A stretch of DNA of 64,000 nt from Alkalitalea saponilacus (GCF_900168165.1 NZ_FUYV01000001.1:310001-374000); one strand, 5' to 3'. Shown: positions 1-9,743, numbered from the stretch's first letter. Notes: generated from the letters alone by a model not told the origin. Program-made: numbers and translations.

Positions 1-678
1 ACAAATCCGGCAGGTACGGCTCACAATCCCGTTTTGGCAGCAGGAGCCGGGTATGAAAGTGTTTTTCATTTGAGTAAACTGAGTTCCAGAGCGGCTTTTG
101 CTGTTTATCCCAGCAGATACGGGGTAGTGTCTGGTGGGTTTTCTCAATATGGATTTTCAAGTTTTAATCTCCAGCAATACAGTATTTCTTTTGCACGTGA
201 AATGGCTCCCTGGCTGCGGCTTGGTATAAAAGGTACGCGAATGGTTCGGTACCAGCAATCCTATGGAAATCATGGAATTTTTCTGATGGATGCCGGTCTG
301 CAAATTATGCCATCTTCACAATTCGCCATAGGTTTTTTTACAGCAAATCCCTCGCGACAAATATGGGATCTGGACAATCATACTGAATACCACGCTTCAT
401 ATTCTGCAGCTTCCATTCTGTATGAGCCATCCTCGGGGTTGTTTCTTGAACTTGGGGTGATTAAAGAGATGGAAGAGGATGCAGTGGTTAATTTTAGCGT
501 TGAAGCTCCGGTTCACCAGCAGGTAAATCTGAGAGGAGGGGTTTCGTCGGCACCATTCCGTCTGGCTTTTGGAGCCGGATTGGAATGGGAAATGATTCGG
601 TTTGACGCAGGAATAAATCATCATCCTGCACTTGGGTACTCTTCGGCGTTTGGAATTGTATATGTTATTAAAAGGTAA
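1..678 (+). CDS. Outer-membrane beta-barrel protein, C-terminal part
   Basis: The reading frame is open from the first base, so the gene begins before the window; the first in-frame TTG at 34 is not the true start. The visible N-terminal residues TNPAGTA resemble the conserved NPAG stretch near the N-terminus of FadL/PorV/PorQ-like barrels. The rest alternates short hydrophobic and polar stretches with many aromatic residues, and ends in a strand-like segment, as outer-membrane barrels do. It stops 11 bases before the next gene, which also encodes an envelope protein, so the two are probably co-transcribed. A precise family cannot be given; a PorV/PorQ-like or UPF0164-like barrel is the best guess. 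Confidence 0.6.
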   Translation, partial: TNPAGTAHNPVLAAGAGYESVFHLSKLSSRAAFAVYPSRYGVVSGGFSQYGFSSFNLQQYSISFAREMAPWLRLGIKGTRMVRYQQSYGNHGIFLMDAGLQIMPSSQFAIGFFTANPSRQIWDLDNHTEYHASYSAASILYEPSSGLFLELGVIKEMEEDAVVNFSVEAPVHQQVNLRGGVSSAPFRLAFGAGLEWEMIRFDAGINHHPALGYSSAFGIVYVIKR

Positions 679-689
679 CGCATTTCTCC

Positions 690-2726
690 ATGGTCAGAAT
701 CTCAGTTCTCTGTATTGTTTATATCTGCATGTTTCATTTTGCTGCCGGACAAAATGAGGATGACCTGCGCTTATGGGCATCAGAAATAATGGAAAGCCTG
801 GCAGCTGATTTGGATGAAGATGTCGATCTCACCTGGTTCACCGAAGAACTGATCCGGTTGGCACGTAATCCGGTGAGAATTAACCGGGCTAGACGAGAAG
901 ATCTGGAACAGATTTTTTTCCTGAATGACATCCAGATTGAAGCCATCCTTTTCCGAAGATATCAATTAGAGAAGTTTGTTACAATCTTTGATCTTCAGGC
1001 TGTTGAAGGGCTGGATCGACGTACCATAATGTTGCTTGAGCCGTTGTTGTTATTTGACGAGGAGCCGGATGACGATCATCGATTCTTTAGGCGCAGGGGA
1101 GATCTGTTTTTTCGTTCCCAGTGGGTATTGGAAACGCCTTCCGGGTACAGGGAGAGAGAGGATGGTTCCACGCCTTTTCAGGGGAATAAACTGAAACTCT
1201 ATTCACGAATGGAAATGGAGCCGATGCGTGATGTGGAGCTGGGATTTGTAACTGAGAAAGATGCCGGAGAGCCCATGTTCAATAATCAGATAAATACCCT
1301 CGATTATGTTTCCGGGTATTTGTCGTGGAAACCCAATGGAATTGTCAAGCAGGTAATTGTTGGCCAGTACCGCATGAGCACGGGTCAAGGATTGGTTTTA
1401 CAAACCGCTATGGCTCCCCGTAAAAGCTCCATGACAACTTCCATCCGCAATCGCCACCAGTCTTATCGGCCTTCACTATCGGTAGCAGAGAGTGGCGGGC
1501 TCAATGGGGGATTGATTGCTTTTGGAACGGATAACTTCACAGTTGTTCCATTTGTTTCCATTCAGAATGTAGGCGGAAGAATCAGCGAAGATGATGATGG
1601 GAACAGATTTATCACAAGTATCAAAACAGATGGGTTTCATCGTACTTTAACAGAACTTAAGCAACGTAAAACAACACGTGAGGAGATTTACGGGATTTCT
1701 GCCCGATGGCATGCAGGACGTTTTATACTAGATGCCGGCTTTTTGCATTATGAGTTGGAGTATCCACTATATCCGGTTGACCGGCCATACAACATCCACT
1801 ATTTCAGGGGAAGTAAAAACCAAAACGGTTGGTTTGGATGGCAAGGCAGCATTTATAATGTGCATTGGTTTGGGGAGGTTGCTTTTAACGACAACCCCGA
1901 GCCGGCTGTTTGGACCGGAACACTCTTTGCCTTATCGGGTCAGCTAAATATGGCGGTTGCGTATCGTCGCATTCCGGTTGATTTCATCGCTCCGCTTGGA
2001 GCTCCGCTAACCGAAGCCGGAAATCCGGCTGGGGAGTCGGGGTTTTATGCCGGAATGGAGTTGGGGTTGCCGGCAGGGCTCTCATTATCGGCTTACATTG
2101 ACTATTTTGAACACAACTGGCTCAGGTTTCAAACCAAATCACCATCCAACGGGTATGATTTTCTGTCTGTTTTAACCCTTCGTCCTTCAAGAGGATGGGA
2201 AAATTTATTGAGATACCGCTACCGAAGCAAGATGGTTAATATCCCCATGGTTAATCCCGGTTATGAAACGGGTGAACTGGTTCAAAACCAGTTCAGATTG
2301 CAAACCAGATATTCTCCTGATAATACGTGGAGTTTTACAACTCGCGCTGATTTCCATTATGTTTCCAGGTTTGGCGAAAGAACTGAATCACCCGGCTTTC
2401 TTTTGGCACAGGATGTTCGCTACCGGCATCCCGGAGATAGGTGGAATGCGACCCTCAGGTATGCCATGATGGATGTTGATGATTATGAAACGAGGATTTA
2501 TGCCTATGAACCCGACTTGCTTTACAGCTTTAGTGTTCCTTCATACTATGGAGTTGGAAACAGAGTGGTTGCCATGGTAAAATATACACCACTTCGTCGA
2601 TTGGATTTGTGGGTGAGATTTTCCCGTTGGCATTATGCCAACAGGGAAACAATAGGTTCAGGAAACATGACAATTCCCGGCAACGTTAGCAGAGAGGTTC
2701 GTTTTCAGTTAAGAAAGAGGTTTTAG
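690..2726 (+). CDS. Helix-hairpin-helix domain protein with outer-membrane barrel-like C-terminus
   Basis: 678 residues. A signal peptide covers about residues 1-20 (ends FAAGQ). Residues about 58-118 form two helix-hairpin-helix repeats of the ComEA type (NPVRINRARREDLEQI and then FDLQAVEGLDRRTIMLLEPLL). Beyond residue 130 the protein is rich in aromatic, alternating beta-strand segments and ends in RFQLRKRF, as expected for a large outer-membrane barrel. Bacteroidota genomes commonly carry such proteins annotated only as helix-hairpin-helix proteins; the role is unknown, and an involvement in DNA uptake is inference from ComEA only. The 3' end overlaps the convergent recQ by four bases (2723-2726). 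Confidence 0.75.
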   Translation: MVRISVLCIVYICMFHFAAGQNEDDLRLWASEIMESLAADLDEDVDLTWFTEELIRLARNPVRINRARREDLEQIFFLNDIQIEAILFRRYQLEKFVTIFDLQAVEGLDRRTIMLLEPLLLFDEEPDDDHRFFRRRGDLFFRSQWVLETPSGYREREDGSTPFQGNKLKLYSRMEMEPMRDVELGFVTEKDAGEPMFNNQINTLDYVSGYLSWKPNGIVKQVIVGQYRMSTGQGLVLQTAMAPRKSSMTTSIRNRHQSYRPSLSVAESGGLNGGLIAFGTDNFTVVPFVSIQNVGGRISEDDDGNRFITSIKTDGFHRTLTELKQRKTTREEIYGISARWHAGRFILDAGFLHYELEYPLYPVDRPYNIHYFRGSKNQNGWFGWQGSIYNVHWFGEVAFNDNPEPAVWTGTLFALSGQLNMAVAYRRIPVDFIAPLGAPLTEAGNPAGESGFYAGMELGLPAGLSLSAYIDYFEHNWLRFQTKSPSNGYDFLSVLTLRPSRGWENLLRYRYRSKMVNIPMVNPGYETGELVQNQFRLQTRYSPDNTWSFTTRADFHYVSRFGERTESPGFLLAQDVRYRHPGDRWNATLRYAMMDVDDYETRIYAYEPDLLYSFSVPSYYGVGNRVVAMVKYTPLRRLDLWVRFSRWHYANRETIGSGNMTIPGNVSREVRFQLRKRF

Positions 2727-4903
2727 TTCCCTACTTCGGAAATGAATTTGATGCGCACCATCCTGATCTCTTCCTCTGAATACTCCTCTTCACCTAATTC
2801 ATCCAATGCTGAGGCAACATCGTCTGTCTCTGCGTCTTCTTTAAAATAGAGAAAAATATCATCACGGTGATCTTCATCCATTACCTGATCAATATGGTAG
2901 TCGATGTTGACCCTGGTTCCACTGTAAACGATGGATTCCAGCTCTTTCAAGAGGTCATTCATCTCTATGCCTTTGCTTTCGGCTATGTCATCAAGGGGCA
3001 CTTGCCTATCGATGCTTTGAATGATCGAGATTTTTAGTTTGGATTTATTGGCAACCGACTTTACTACTAAATCAATGGGTCTGTCAAGCTCGTTTTCATC
3101 CACATGTCTTTTTATCAAATCCACAAAATCCTTCCCAAATCGTTTGGCTTTACCTGCTCCAACGCCCGGCATATTTTGGAGTTCATCCAGTGTAATGGGA
3201 TAGTAGGTTGACATGGCCTCCAATGATGGGTCCTGGAAAATCACAAATGGTGGAAGGTTGAGCTTTTTGGAGATGAGTTTTCGTAAGTCCTTAAGCATTG
3301 AAAATAGCTGCGGGTCAACTGCCGCTGTTCCCCCGGCTGTTCTGGTTTCTTCCTCCATCTCATCATAATCATGGTTTTTGGTCAGCATGATTGGATAGGA
3401 CTTGACAAGGTAATCCAGACCTTTTTGGCTGATTCTCAGTAAACCATAGTTCTCAATCTCTTTGGTGATGAGGCCTGCAATTAGGGCGTGTCTGATTACG
3501 GCATTCCAATATTTTCCATCCTCCTCTTTGCCGGATGCAAAGAGTTCCAAATCTTCATGGTTGTAAGATTTTACACTGCTGGTGACTCTTCCTGTGAGGA
3601 TATCCACCACGTGTTCTGCTTTGAATTTTTCCTTGATAACTTGTATTACCTTAATCATTTTCACAATGGAATCCTGGCCATCAAATTGTTCTTTTGGATG
3701 CAGGCAGTTATCGCAAGTATCGCAGTTATCTTCCTTGTAGGTTTCACCAAAATAGTGAAGCAGAAGTTTTCTGCGGCATAGTGAGGTTTCGGCATAGGCA
3801 ACGGTTTCAAACAGCAACTGTTTTCCAATCTCCTGTTCGGCCAAAGGTTTACCCTGCATAAACTTCTCCAGTTTCTGTATGTCTTTGTAGCTGTAGAAAG
3901 TGATGCAACGTCCTTCACCGCCATCACGTCCCGCACGACCAGTTTCCTGATAATATCCTTCAAGGCTTTTGGGAATGTCGTAGTGCATAACAATGCGTAC
4001 ATCGGGTTTGTCTATCCCCATTCCAAATGCTATGGTGGCTACAATGACATCAACCTCTTCGTGCAGGAACTTATCCTGATTTCCCGATCTGGTAGAAGCG
4101 TCCATCCCGGCATGATAAGGCAATGCCTTAATCCCGTTTACAATGAGCATTTCCGCCAGTTCTTCTACTTTTTTTCTGCTCAGGCAATAGATGATGGCCG
4201 ATTTACCTATATTTTCCTTCAGAATCCTGATGATCTCCTTCGAAGCATGAACCTTTGGTTTTACTTCGTAGTAGAGATTGGGCCTGTTAAATGATGATTT
4301 AAAAACGCAGGCATTCAACATCCCCAGCGTTTTTTGTATGTCATGCTGCACTTTTGGTGTAGCAGTGGCTGTTAATGCGATCAGGGGAGCATTCCCAATT
4401 TCATTGATAATGGGGCGAATGCGGCGATATTCCGGGCGGAAATCGTGTCCCCATTCAGAAATACAATGAGCCTCATCAACAGCGTAAAAGGATATTTTAA
4501 CCTGTTTGAGAAAAAGTATGTTCTCCTCCTTTGTCAATGACTCAGGAGCAACGTATAACAACTTGGTTTTCCCCGACAACACATCTTCTTTAACCTGTGT
4601 AATGGCCGATTTGGTTAAGGAAGAGTTCAGAAAGTGAGCGATCCCGTCATCTTCTCCAAAATTTCTCATGGCATCTACCTGGTTCTTCATCAGGGCAATA
4701 AGTGGGGAGATAATGATGGCCGTGCCATCCAAAATCATGGATGGCAACTGGTAGCAAAGTGATTTTCCGCCACCTGTTGGCATTAATACAAATGTATCAT
4801 TACCTGCAAGAACATTTTTTATAATTTCTTCCTGATTTCCTTTAAAGGTTTCGAAACCAAAATGTTGCTTCAAGTGAGCTTTTAAGTTGATCTGTTTAGT
4901 CAT
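2723..4903 (-). CDS. recQ: ATP-dependent DNA helicase RecQ
   Basis: 726 residues. RecQ unwinds DNA 3'-to-5' in recombination and fork repair. The superfamily 2 helicase core is intact: Walker A PTGGGKS around residue 42-48, DEAH box at 143-146, and motif VI QETGRAGRDG. The zinc-binding RQC region shows the cysteine set CRRK...CDTCDNC near residue 375-400. An HRDC domain follows at roughly 520-600 (ending in GVGAGKAKRFG), and the C-terminus is strongly acidic. Length is somewhat above the E. coli protein because of the extended tail. The stop codon overlaps that of the convergent upstream gene, leaving no room for a terminator between them. Confidence 0.97.
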   Translation of the reverse strand: MTKQINLKAHLKQHFGFETFKGNQEEIIKNVLAGNDTFVLMPTGGGKSLCYQLPSMILDGTAIIISPLIALMKNQVDAMRNFGEDDGIAHFLNSSLTKSAITQVKEDVLSGKTKLLYVAPESLTKEENILFLKQVKISFYAVDEAHCISEWGHDFRPEYRRIRPIINEIGNAPLIALTATATPKVQHDIQKTLGMLNACVFKSSFNRPNLYYEVKPKVHASKEIIRILKENIGKSAIIYCLSRKKVEELAEMLIVNGIKALPYHAGMDASTRSGNQDKFLHEEVDVIVATIAFGMGIDKPDVRIVMHYDIPKSLEGYYQETGRAGRDGGEGRCITFYSYKDIQKLEKFMQGKPLAEQEIGKQLLFETVAYAETSLCRRKLLLHYFGETYKEDNCDTCDNCLHPKEQFDGQDSIVKMIKVIQVIKEKFKAEHVVDILTGRVTSSVKSYNHEDLELFASGKEEDGKYWNAVIRHALIAGLITKEIENYGLLRISQKGLDYLVKSYPIMLTKNHDYDEMEEETRTAGGTAAVDPQLFSMLKDLRKLISKKLNLPPFVIFQDPSLEAMSTYYPITLDELQNMPGVGAGKAKRFGKDFVDLIKRHVDENELDRPIDLVVKSVANKSKLKISIIQSIDRQVPLDDIAESKGIEMNDLLKELESIVYSGTRVNIDYHIDQVMDEDHRDDIFLYFKEDAETDDVASALDELGEEEYSEEEIRMVRIKFISEVGN

Positions 4904-4989
4904 AACTTAGATCGCGTGTTCTTCTTTTTAAATTCAACTAACTATCGGCTTACCAGAGCCGGATTTTTCCCATCTCTCAAAAAAACAGA

Positions 4990-4997
4990 CAAATATA
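4990..4997 (-). promoter_or_regulatory. Possible -7 promoter element of recQ
   Basis: Read on the minus strand, the sequence is TATATTTG, a perfect match to the Bacteroidota TAnnTTTG element, about 90 bases upstream of the recQ start. No good TTG -33 partner is visible at the usual spacing, so the call is weak. Confidence 0.35.
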
Positions 4998-5525
4998 ACT
5001 TAAAATAACTAAATATCGGTCTTCCTGTGAATCACATTGTTTTTGATACAACAACATCATGTAATTCTTTATTCCGGGGGGCTTTATCTGTGTTTTACTT
5101 CGTTATATTGTCCCGGAAGTGTTCCTGATTAAAGTAATCTCCCGGTCGCTTTATTTTTAAACCTTATGATTTCATAAGGTTTAATTTCTTCATGCAGGAA
5201 GGAAAATATTCATTTCCCTTCCAATTGGTATCTTATTCTTGTTGTGGGTATATTTCCCTGAAAAGGGATAATGTAATATGATACCTTAAATCTATAATAA
5301 GATGGCTTTGTTTAATAGAATCCCAGAGTTGATATATGGCAATTACCTTTCTTAAAACTATTATTGAAATTATAAAAACTTTTTATCATATCCAACAATC
5401 AGTTGTTACAAAAAAATGAAAATCGGGTTGAATTTTTTACCGGATCAAGTGTGATTGCCTATGACCTAAATAGGTCAAGTCATCATTATTTATAAAAATT
5501 ATTTTCGCAATAACAGTTAGCACAT

Positions 5526-5533
5526 TATCTTCG
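5526..5533 (+). promoter_or_regulatory. Possible -7 promoter element of tatC
   Basis: TATCTTCG followed by CAC matches TAnnTTTG in seven of eight positions and lies about 60 bases before the tatC start. The -33 side is AT-rich without a clear TTG. Confidence 0.4.
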
Positions 5534-5595
5534 CACTTTATTAATTTGTATTTTAATTGCAAATTAAAGGATGGCTGAAAGACTAAATCCCTGCT

Positions 5596-6402
5596 ATGGC
5601 TAAAAAAGAAAAAACTGAAATGTCATTTCTTGATCATCTTGAAGAGTTGAGATGGCACATTATTCGTTCGTTCGCCTCAATATTTGTGTTTGCAATACTT
5701 GCTTTTGTTTTTAAAAGCTTTGTATTTGATGTGGTGATTTTGGGTCCCAGTCGGCCGGATTTTTTTACCAATCAATTATTGTGTCGCATTTCGGAGGTTC
5801 TTAATCTCCCTGTTTTATGCATCAATCAAGAACAGCTTAAATTTCAGAATATCCAGATGTCAGGACAGTTTGTGATGCACATTTGGGTGGCTTTTATCAC
5901 GGGACTGGTGATCTCTTTTCCGTATATATTTTGGGAATTCTGGAGATTTGTCCGGCCTGCTTTATACGAAAATGAGGTGAAGCACAGTCGGGGTGCCATA
6001 TTCTTTGCCAGTATTCTATTTTCACTCGGTATTTTATTTGCCTATTATATCATCACACCTCTGTCTGTTTATTTTCTTGGAAACTATCAGGTTAGTGAAA
6101 GCGTTGAGAACATCATCAACTTTGGTTCCTATGTGTCCACTATCTCTTCTATAGTTCTGGCAAGTGGAGTGATGTTTGAGTTACCAATATTCATATATTT
6201 CCTTAGCAAGGTAGGACTGGTTACTGCTGAATTTCTTAAAAAGTATCGCAGGCATGCCATTGTGATAGTTCTTGCACTGGCAGCCATTATCACCCCGCCC
6301 GATATGATCAGCCAAATCATGGTATGCTTACCGCTGATTGTTTTATACGAAGCTGGTATAGTTATTGCTAAAAGAGTTGAGAGGAAAAAAGCCATGGCAT
6401 AG
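5596..6402 (+). CDS. tatC: Sec-independent (Tat) protein translocase subunit TatC
   Basis: 268 residues, the usual TatC length. TatC is the inner-membrane receptor of the twin-arginine pathway and binds the signal peptide of folded substrates. The N-terminal signature MSFLDHLEELRWHIIRS is plain, followed by about six hydrophobic segments, with the conserved FWEFWRFVRPALYENE stretch after the second. The C-terminus is short and basic. No tatA/tatB gene is in the window. lptB begins 34 bases downstream on the same strand, so co-transcription is likely. Confidence 0.97.
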   Translation: MAKKEKTEMSFLDHLEELRWHIIRSFASIFVFAILAFVFKSFVFDVVILGPSRPDFFTNQLLCRISEVLNLPVLCINQEQLKFQNIQMSGQFVMHIWVAFITGLVISFPYIFWEFWRFVRPALYENEVKHSRGAIFFASILFSLGILFAYYIITPLSVYFLGNYQVSESVENIINFGSYVSTISSIVLASGVMFELPIFIYFLSKVGLVTAEFLKKYRRHAIVIVLALAAIITPPDMISQIMVCLPLIVLYEAGIVIAKRVERKKAMA

Positions 6403-6436
6403 AATGCCGGCTTAAAACTGATATAGCTAAAATTCT

Positions 6437-7195
6437 ATGGAAGATCAGGGTTTAGTATTACATACAAAGGATCTGGTTAAGAGATACAAAAACCGGACGG
6501 TAGTAAAAGGTGTTTCGGTTGAGGTTAAGCAAGGCGAGATTGTGGGACTGTTGGGGCCAAATGGAGCTGGAAAAACCACCACTTTTTATATGATGGTAGG
6601 GCTGATTGAGCCAAATGCAGGGGAGATTTATCTGAACGAAGAGCGAATTACCAGGGAGCCCGTTTACAAACGCGCTCAAAAAGGTATTGGGTATCTGGCA
6701 CAGGAGGCCAGTGTTTTTCGTACCATGAGTGTTGAAGACAACATCAGATCGGTTTTGGAAATGACCAAATTTTCCAAGGAATATCAAAAGCACAGGGTAG
6801 AAGAGTTGCTGGAGGAATTTAGCCTTACCCATATTCGTAAAAGTAAAGGAATTCAGCTTTCCGGAGGGGAACGTCGTCGTACCGAGATTGCCAGAGCCCT
6901 GGCAATTAATCCTAAATTTATTCTTTTGGATGAGCCTTTTGCAGGGGTAGATCCTATCGCGGTTAGAGATATTCAGGAGATTGTAGCAAAACTGAAGTTT
7001 AAAAACATTGGTATCCTGATAACTGACCATAACGTGCATGAAACTCTTTCTATTACCGACAGGGCATATTTGTTGTTCGAAGGAGATATTCTTAAAGCTG
7101 GAACTGCAGAAGAGTTGGCAGATGATCCCGATGTGAGAAGGGTATACCTGGGAGATGATTTCATCTTGCGCAGAAGAACTTTTCAGGTAGAATGA
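6437..7195 (+). CDS. lptB: LPS export ABC transporter ATP-binding protein LptB
   Basis: 252 residues. LptB is the cytoplasmic ATPase that drives lipopolysaccharide extraction by LptFG and transport along the Lpt bridge. The ABC set is complete: Walker [10 protein letters not shown] near residue 40, Q-loop, signature LSGGERRR near 143, Walker [14 protein letters not shown] near 163 and the switch histidine in ITDHNVHET. The Bacteroidota version lacks long insertions. It follows tatC closely; a tRNA gene begins about 70 bases after its stop. The opposite strand carries a long open frame of 262 codons, which is a shadow. Confidence 0.95.
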   Translation: MEDQGLVLHTKDLVKRYKNRTVVKGVSVEVKQGEIVGLLGPNGAGKTTTFYMMVGLIEPNAGEIYLNEERITREPVYKRAQKGIGYLAQEASVFRTMSVEDNIRSVLEMTKFSKEYQKHRVEELLEEFSLTHIRKSKGIQLSGGERRRTEIARALAINPKFILLDEPFAGVDPIAVRDIQEIVAKLKFKNIGILITDHNVHETLSITDRAYLLFEGDILKAGTAEELADDPDVRRVYLGDDFILRRRTFQVE

Positions 7196-7224
7196 TGATT
7201 TTTTTAAAAAAAGCGGTCGATGTT

Positions 7225-7254
7225 TTGGCGAATTAAAAAAAAGCATTTATTTTT
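7225..7254 (+). promoter_or_regulatory. Promoter of tRNA-Leu, Bacteroidota type
   Basis: TTG at 7225-7227, a 20-base spacer, then TATTTTG at 7248-7254 (TAnnTTG, one base shorter than the consensus), ending 13 bases before the tRNA. Position and spacing fit a dedicated tRNA promoter. Confidence 0.6.
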
Positions 7255-7267
7255 GCACCGCAATTAA

Positions 7268-7349
7268 GCGGACGTGGCGTAATTGGTAGCCGCGCTAGAC
7301 TTAGGATCTAGTGCCGAAAGGCGTGGGGGTTCGAGTCCCTTCGTCCGCA
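7268..7349 (+). tRNA. tRNA-Leu, anticodon TAG
   Basis: An 82-base class II tRNA. The acceptor arms are GCGGACG (7268-7274) and CGTCCGC (7342-7348) with discriminator A. The anticodon stem is CTAGA/TCTAG with loop CTTAGGA, giving anticodon TAG at 7302-7304 (reads CUA). The long variable arm TGCCGAAAGGCG is typical of leucine tRNAs and the T-arm contains GGTTCGAGTCC. CCA is not encoded. A terminator follows directly. Confidence 0.97.
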
Positions 7350-7361
7350 CTTTAAAAATAT

Positions 7362-7405
7362 AAAACCGCCTGACGAACGACTTATAATCGGGAGTAGGCG
7401 GTTTT
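7362..7405 (+). terminator. Rho-independent terminator of tRNA-Leu
   Basis: A perfect 10-bp stem AAAACCGCCT (7362-7371) / AGGCGGTTTT (7396-7405) encloses a 24-base loop and ends in T residues, 12 bases after the tRNA. Confidence 0.75.
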
Positions 7406-7501
7406 GTAATTTCTGCATATTACAATTAAGAAATCCCCTTAATATTTTGATTTTTTTAGCAGATAAAAGCTGCTCAACACAGGGGAATGTCAAAGGCATA
7501 C

Positions 7502-7532
7502 TTGTTACATTGTAAATGCTTCATTATCTTTG
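7502..7532 (+). promoter_or_regulatory. Promoter of the tig-clpP-clpX cluster
   Basis: TTG at 7502-7504, a 20-base spacer and a perfect TATCTTTG (TAnnTTTG) at 7525-7532. The expected transcript would have a leader of about 80 bases before tig. Confidence 0.65.
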
Positions 7533-7620
7533 CGCTGAAATAATAGAACCAAAACTGGCTGCTTTGTGATGTAAAGCGGTCAATTCGGCCAATTCATAAC
7601 TAATTTTTAATTATTTTCGA

Positions 7621-8982
7621 ATGAACATTGTAAGGGAAAACATTGACGACCTTAACGCGGTAATTAAACTGACCATCGAAAAGGACGATTATGAAAAGCG
7701 TGTGGCTGACGTGTTAAAATCATACCAGAAAAAAGCCAATATGCCAGGGTTTCGTCCCGGAAAGGTGCCTTCAGGTCTTGTGAAAAAGATGTATGGGAAC
7801 GCTGTTTTAGTAGATGAAATCAACAAACTGGTTTCTGAGAATCTTTCAAATTTTTTAACAGAAAATGAATTGAATATATTGGGTGAGCCTCTTCCAAGTG
7901 AGTCGCAACAACCCATCGATTTCGATACACAGGATAGCTTTGAGTTTGCTTTCGACATTGCTCTGTCGCCGCAAATTGAGGTGAAACTTACAAAAAGAGA
8001 AAAAATTCCTTACTATACCATCGAAGTAACTGATGATATGGTGGATGGACAGATTAAAACGCTGACCAGCCGTTTCGGAACCAGCCAGAATGTTGATGTA
8101 GTTGGTAAAGAGTCGTTGGTGAAAGGTGACTTCGTGCAGGTTGACGCCGAAGGTAATGCCATCGAAGAGGGCATTACGGCTGAAGATTCAGTTATGTCTC
8201 TGGCCATCATCAAAGATGAAAAGGCTAAGAAAGAGTTTGTTGGTAAGAAAGTGGGTGACGATATTATTTTTGATCCCAAAAAAGCATTTCCCAACGATAC
8301 AGAGATCTCGTATCTTCTGAAAGTAACCAAAGAGCAGGCTGCTGATGTTTCAGGTTCATTCCGCTTTACCATTAAGGAAATAACCGAGCATATTGACCCC
8401 GAGCTTAATCAGGAGTTGTTTGATAAGCTTTTTGGAGAGGGAGCCGTTACATCGGAAGAGGAGATGAAAACACGGGTGAAGGAAGATATGCAAAAGACTT
8501 TTGAAATGGAGTCTGAATACAGATTTTCTGCCGATGCACGGGAAAAACTAACAGGAAAAATTGAAATGGATTTGCCTGCAGAATTCCTGAAACGTTGGAT
8601 GAAAGCCACCAACAGAGGTGAAGAGCAAATTTCTGATGAGCAGATTGATAACGATATGCCTAAATTCCTTGAGGATCTGAAATGGCAACTGATCAGAAAT
8701 GAAATCATCCGCACCAATGAGTTGAAAATTGAAGAGAAAGATGTGGTTGAGTTTGCTAAAAAATCAGCTCGCGTTCAGTTTATGCAGTATGGTTTAACCA
8801 ATCTGCCTGATGAGCACATCGAAGGATACGCCATGGATATGATGAAAAATCAGGATCATGGACGCAGATTTGCCGAAGGCGCTCTTTCTGAGAAGGTGAT
8901 GGAGTTTGTGAAGGAGTCTGTTAAACTCGATCCAAAGGAGATTTCGCGTGAAGAGTTTAATAAACTGTTTGAGAACAATTAA
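7621..8982 (+). CDS. tig: Trigger factor, ribosome-associated chaperone
   Basis: 453 residues, the normal length. Trigger factor binds the ribosome exit tunnel and nascent chains. The N-terminal ribosome-binding domain carries the signature GFRPGKVP near residue 41-48. The middle region is divergent in Bacteroidota and shows no strong FKBP active-site set. The C-terminal half is helical, rich in Glu/Lys, and forms the chaperone arms. Its position just before clpP and clpX is the arrangement found in many bacteria and supports the assignment. Confidence 0.95.
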   Translation: MNIVRENIDDLNAVIKLTIEKDDYEKRVADVLKSYQKKANMPGFRPGKVPSGLVKKMYGNAVLVDEINKLVSENLSNFLTENELNILGEPLPSESQQPIDFDTQDSFEFAFDIALSPQIEVKLTKREKIPYYTIEVTDDMVDGQIKTLTSRFGTSQNVDVVGKESLVKGDFVQVDAEGNAIEEGITAEDSVMSLAIIKDEKAKKEFVGKKVGDDIIFDPKKAFPNDTEISYLLKVTKEQAADVSGSFRFTIKEITEHIDPELNQELFDKLFGEGAVTSEEEMKTRVKEDMQKTFEMESEYRFSADAREKLTGKIEMDLPAEFLKRWMKATNRGEEQISDEQIDNDMPKFLEDLKWQLIRNEIIRTNELKIEEKDVVEFAKKSARVQFMQYGLTNLPDEHIEGYAMDMMKNQDHGRRFAEGALSEKVMEFVKESVKLDPKEISREEFNKLFENN

Positions 8983-9053
8983 TGGTTTTCGCGAAAGATG
9001 TGAGCAAAACATTTATTAAATTAGCGGATTACTAACATTAATTTGACACAAAT

Positions 9054-9734
9054 ATGAGTGACCCTAAGGATTTTTACAAATACGCTACCAAGCATATAGG
9101 TATAAGTAGCATGGTGATGGACAAATACATGTCTATTGCTAACAGCTACATATCACCCACTATTATTGAGGAGCGTCAGCTTAATATTGCCAGTATGGAT
9201 GTTTTCTCCAGACTGATGATGGACAGAATCATATTCCTTGGTTTACCCGTCGACGATTATGTGGCCAATATCATTCAGGCTCAGTTGCTGTATCTGGATT
9301 CTGCAGATCCAACTAAGGATATTTCAATTTATTTTAATACCCCGGGGGGATCGGTATATGCAGGATTAGGTATTTATGACACCATGCAGTACATCTCTTC
9401 TGATGTGGCAACTATTTGTACCGGAATCGCTGCTTCAATGGGAGCAGTTTTGCTTACTGCCGGAACTAAAGGAAAACGTTCAGCTTTGAAGCATTCTCGT
9501 ATCATGATCCATCAGCCGATGGGTGGTGCACAGGGACAATCCGTTGATATTGAAATTACCACAAGAGAAATTGTAAAACTCAGAAAAGAGTTATACACCA
9601 TCATTGCCGAACATTCAGGTAATACCTACAAGAAGATTGAAAAAGACTCTGACCGTGACTTCTGGATGACAGCTGAAGAAGCTAAGGCATACGGAATGAT
9701 TGATGATGTGTTGGTTCGTGAGAAGAAGAAGTAG
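9054..9734 (+). CDS. clpP: ATP-dependent Clp protease, proteolytic subunit
   Basis: 226 residues. ClpP forms the tetradecameric serine protease chamber fed by ClpX. The catalytic serine is Ser128 in GIAASMGA, the histidine His153 in [12 protein letters not shown], and the acid lies in DRDFWM near residue 203. The N-terminus is about 30 residues longer than E. coli mature ClpP, as usual in Bacteroidota. clpX begins nine bases after the stop, so the two are translated from one message. Confidence 0.97.
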   Translation: MSDPKDFYKYATKHIGISSMVMDKYMSIANSYISPTIIEERQLNIASMDVFSRLMMDRIIFLGLPVDDYVANIIQAQLLYLDSADPTKDISIYFNTPGGSVYAGLGIYDTMQYISSDVATICTGIAASMGAVLLTAGTKGKRSALKHSRIMIHQPMGGAQGQSVDIEITTREIVKLRKELYTIIAEHSGNTYKKIEKDSDRDFWMTAEEAKAYGMIDDVLVREKKK

Positions 9735-9743
9735 AGGATAATT

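Larger units (their letters stand above)
4904..5595. other. Intergenic region between divergent recQ and tatC
   Basis: About 690 bases without a credible gene. It should hold the recQ promoter (minus strand) near 4990 and the tatC promoter near 5526. A perfect 10-bp hairpin lies at 5159-5182 (AAACCTTATG, loop ATTT, CATAAGGTTT), and a smaller one at 4946-4961 (CGGCT/AGCCG) sits in the recQ leader. The remainder is AT-rich and I recognise nothing else in it. Confidence 0.6.

Noticed and set aside
6458-7246. 262-codon open frame antisense to lptB
   Set aside because: It lies wholly over lptB, which has all ABC motifs; the translated product is rich in Phe/Ser/Asn and has no recognisable domain.
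7308-7499. 63-codon minus-strand frame ending in GRRDSNPHAFRH
   Set aside because: This peptide is a familiar false product of reading through a tRNA and its terminator on the opposite strand.
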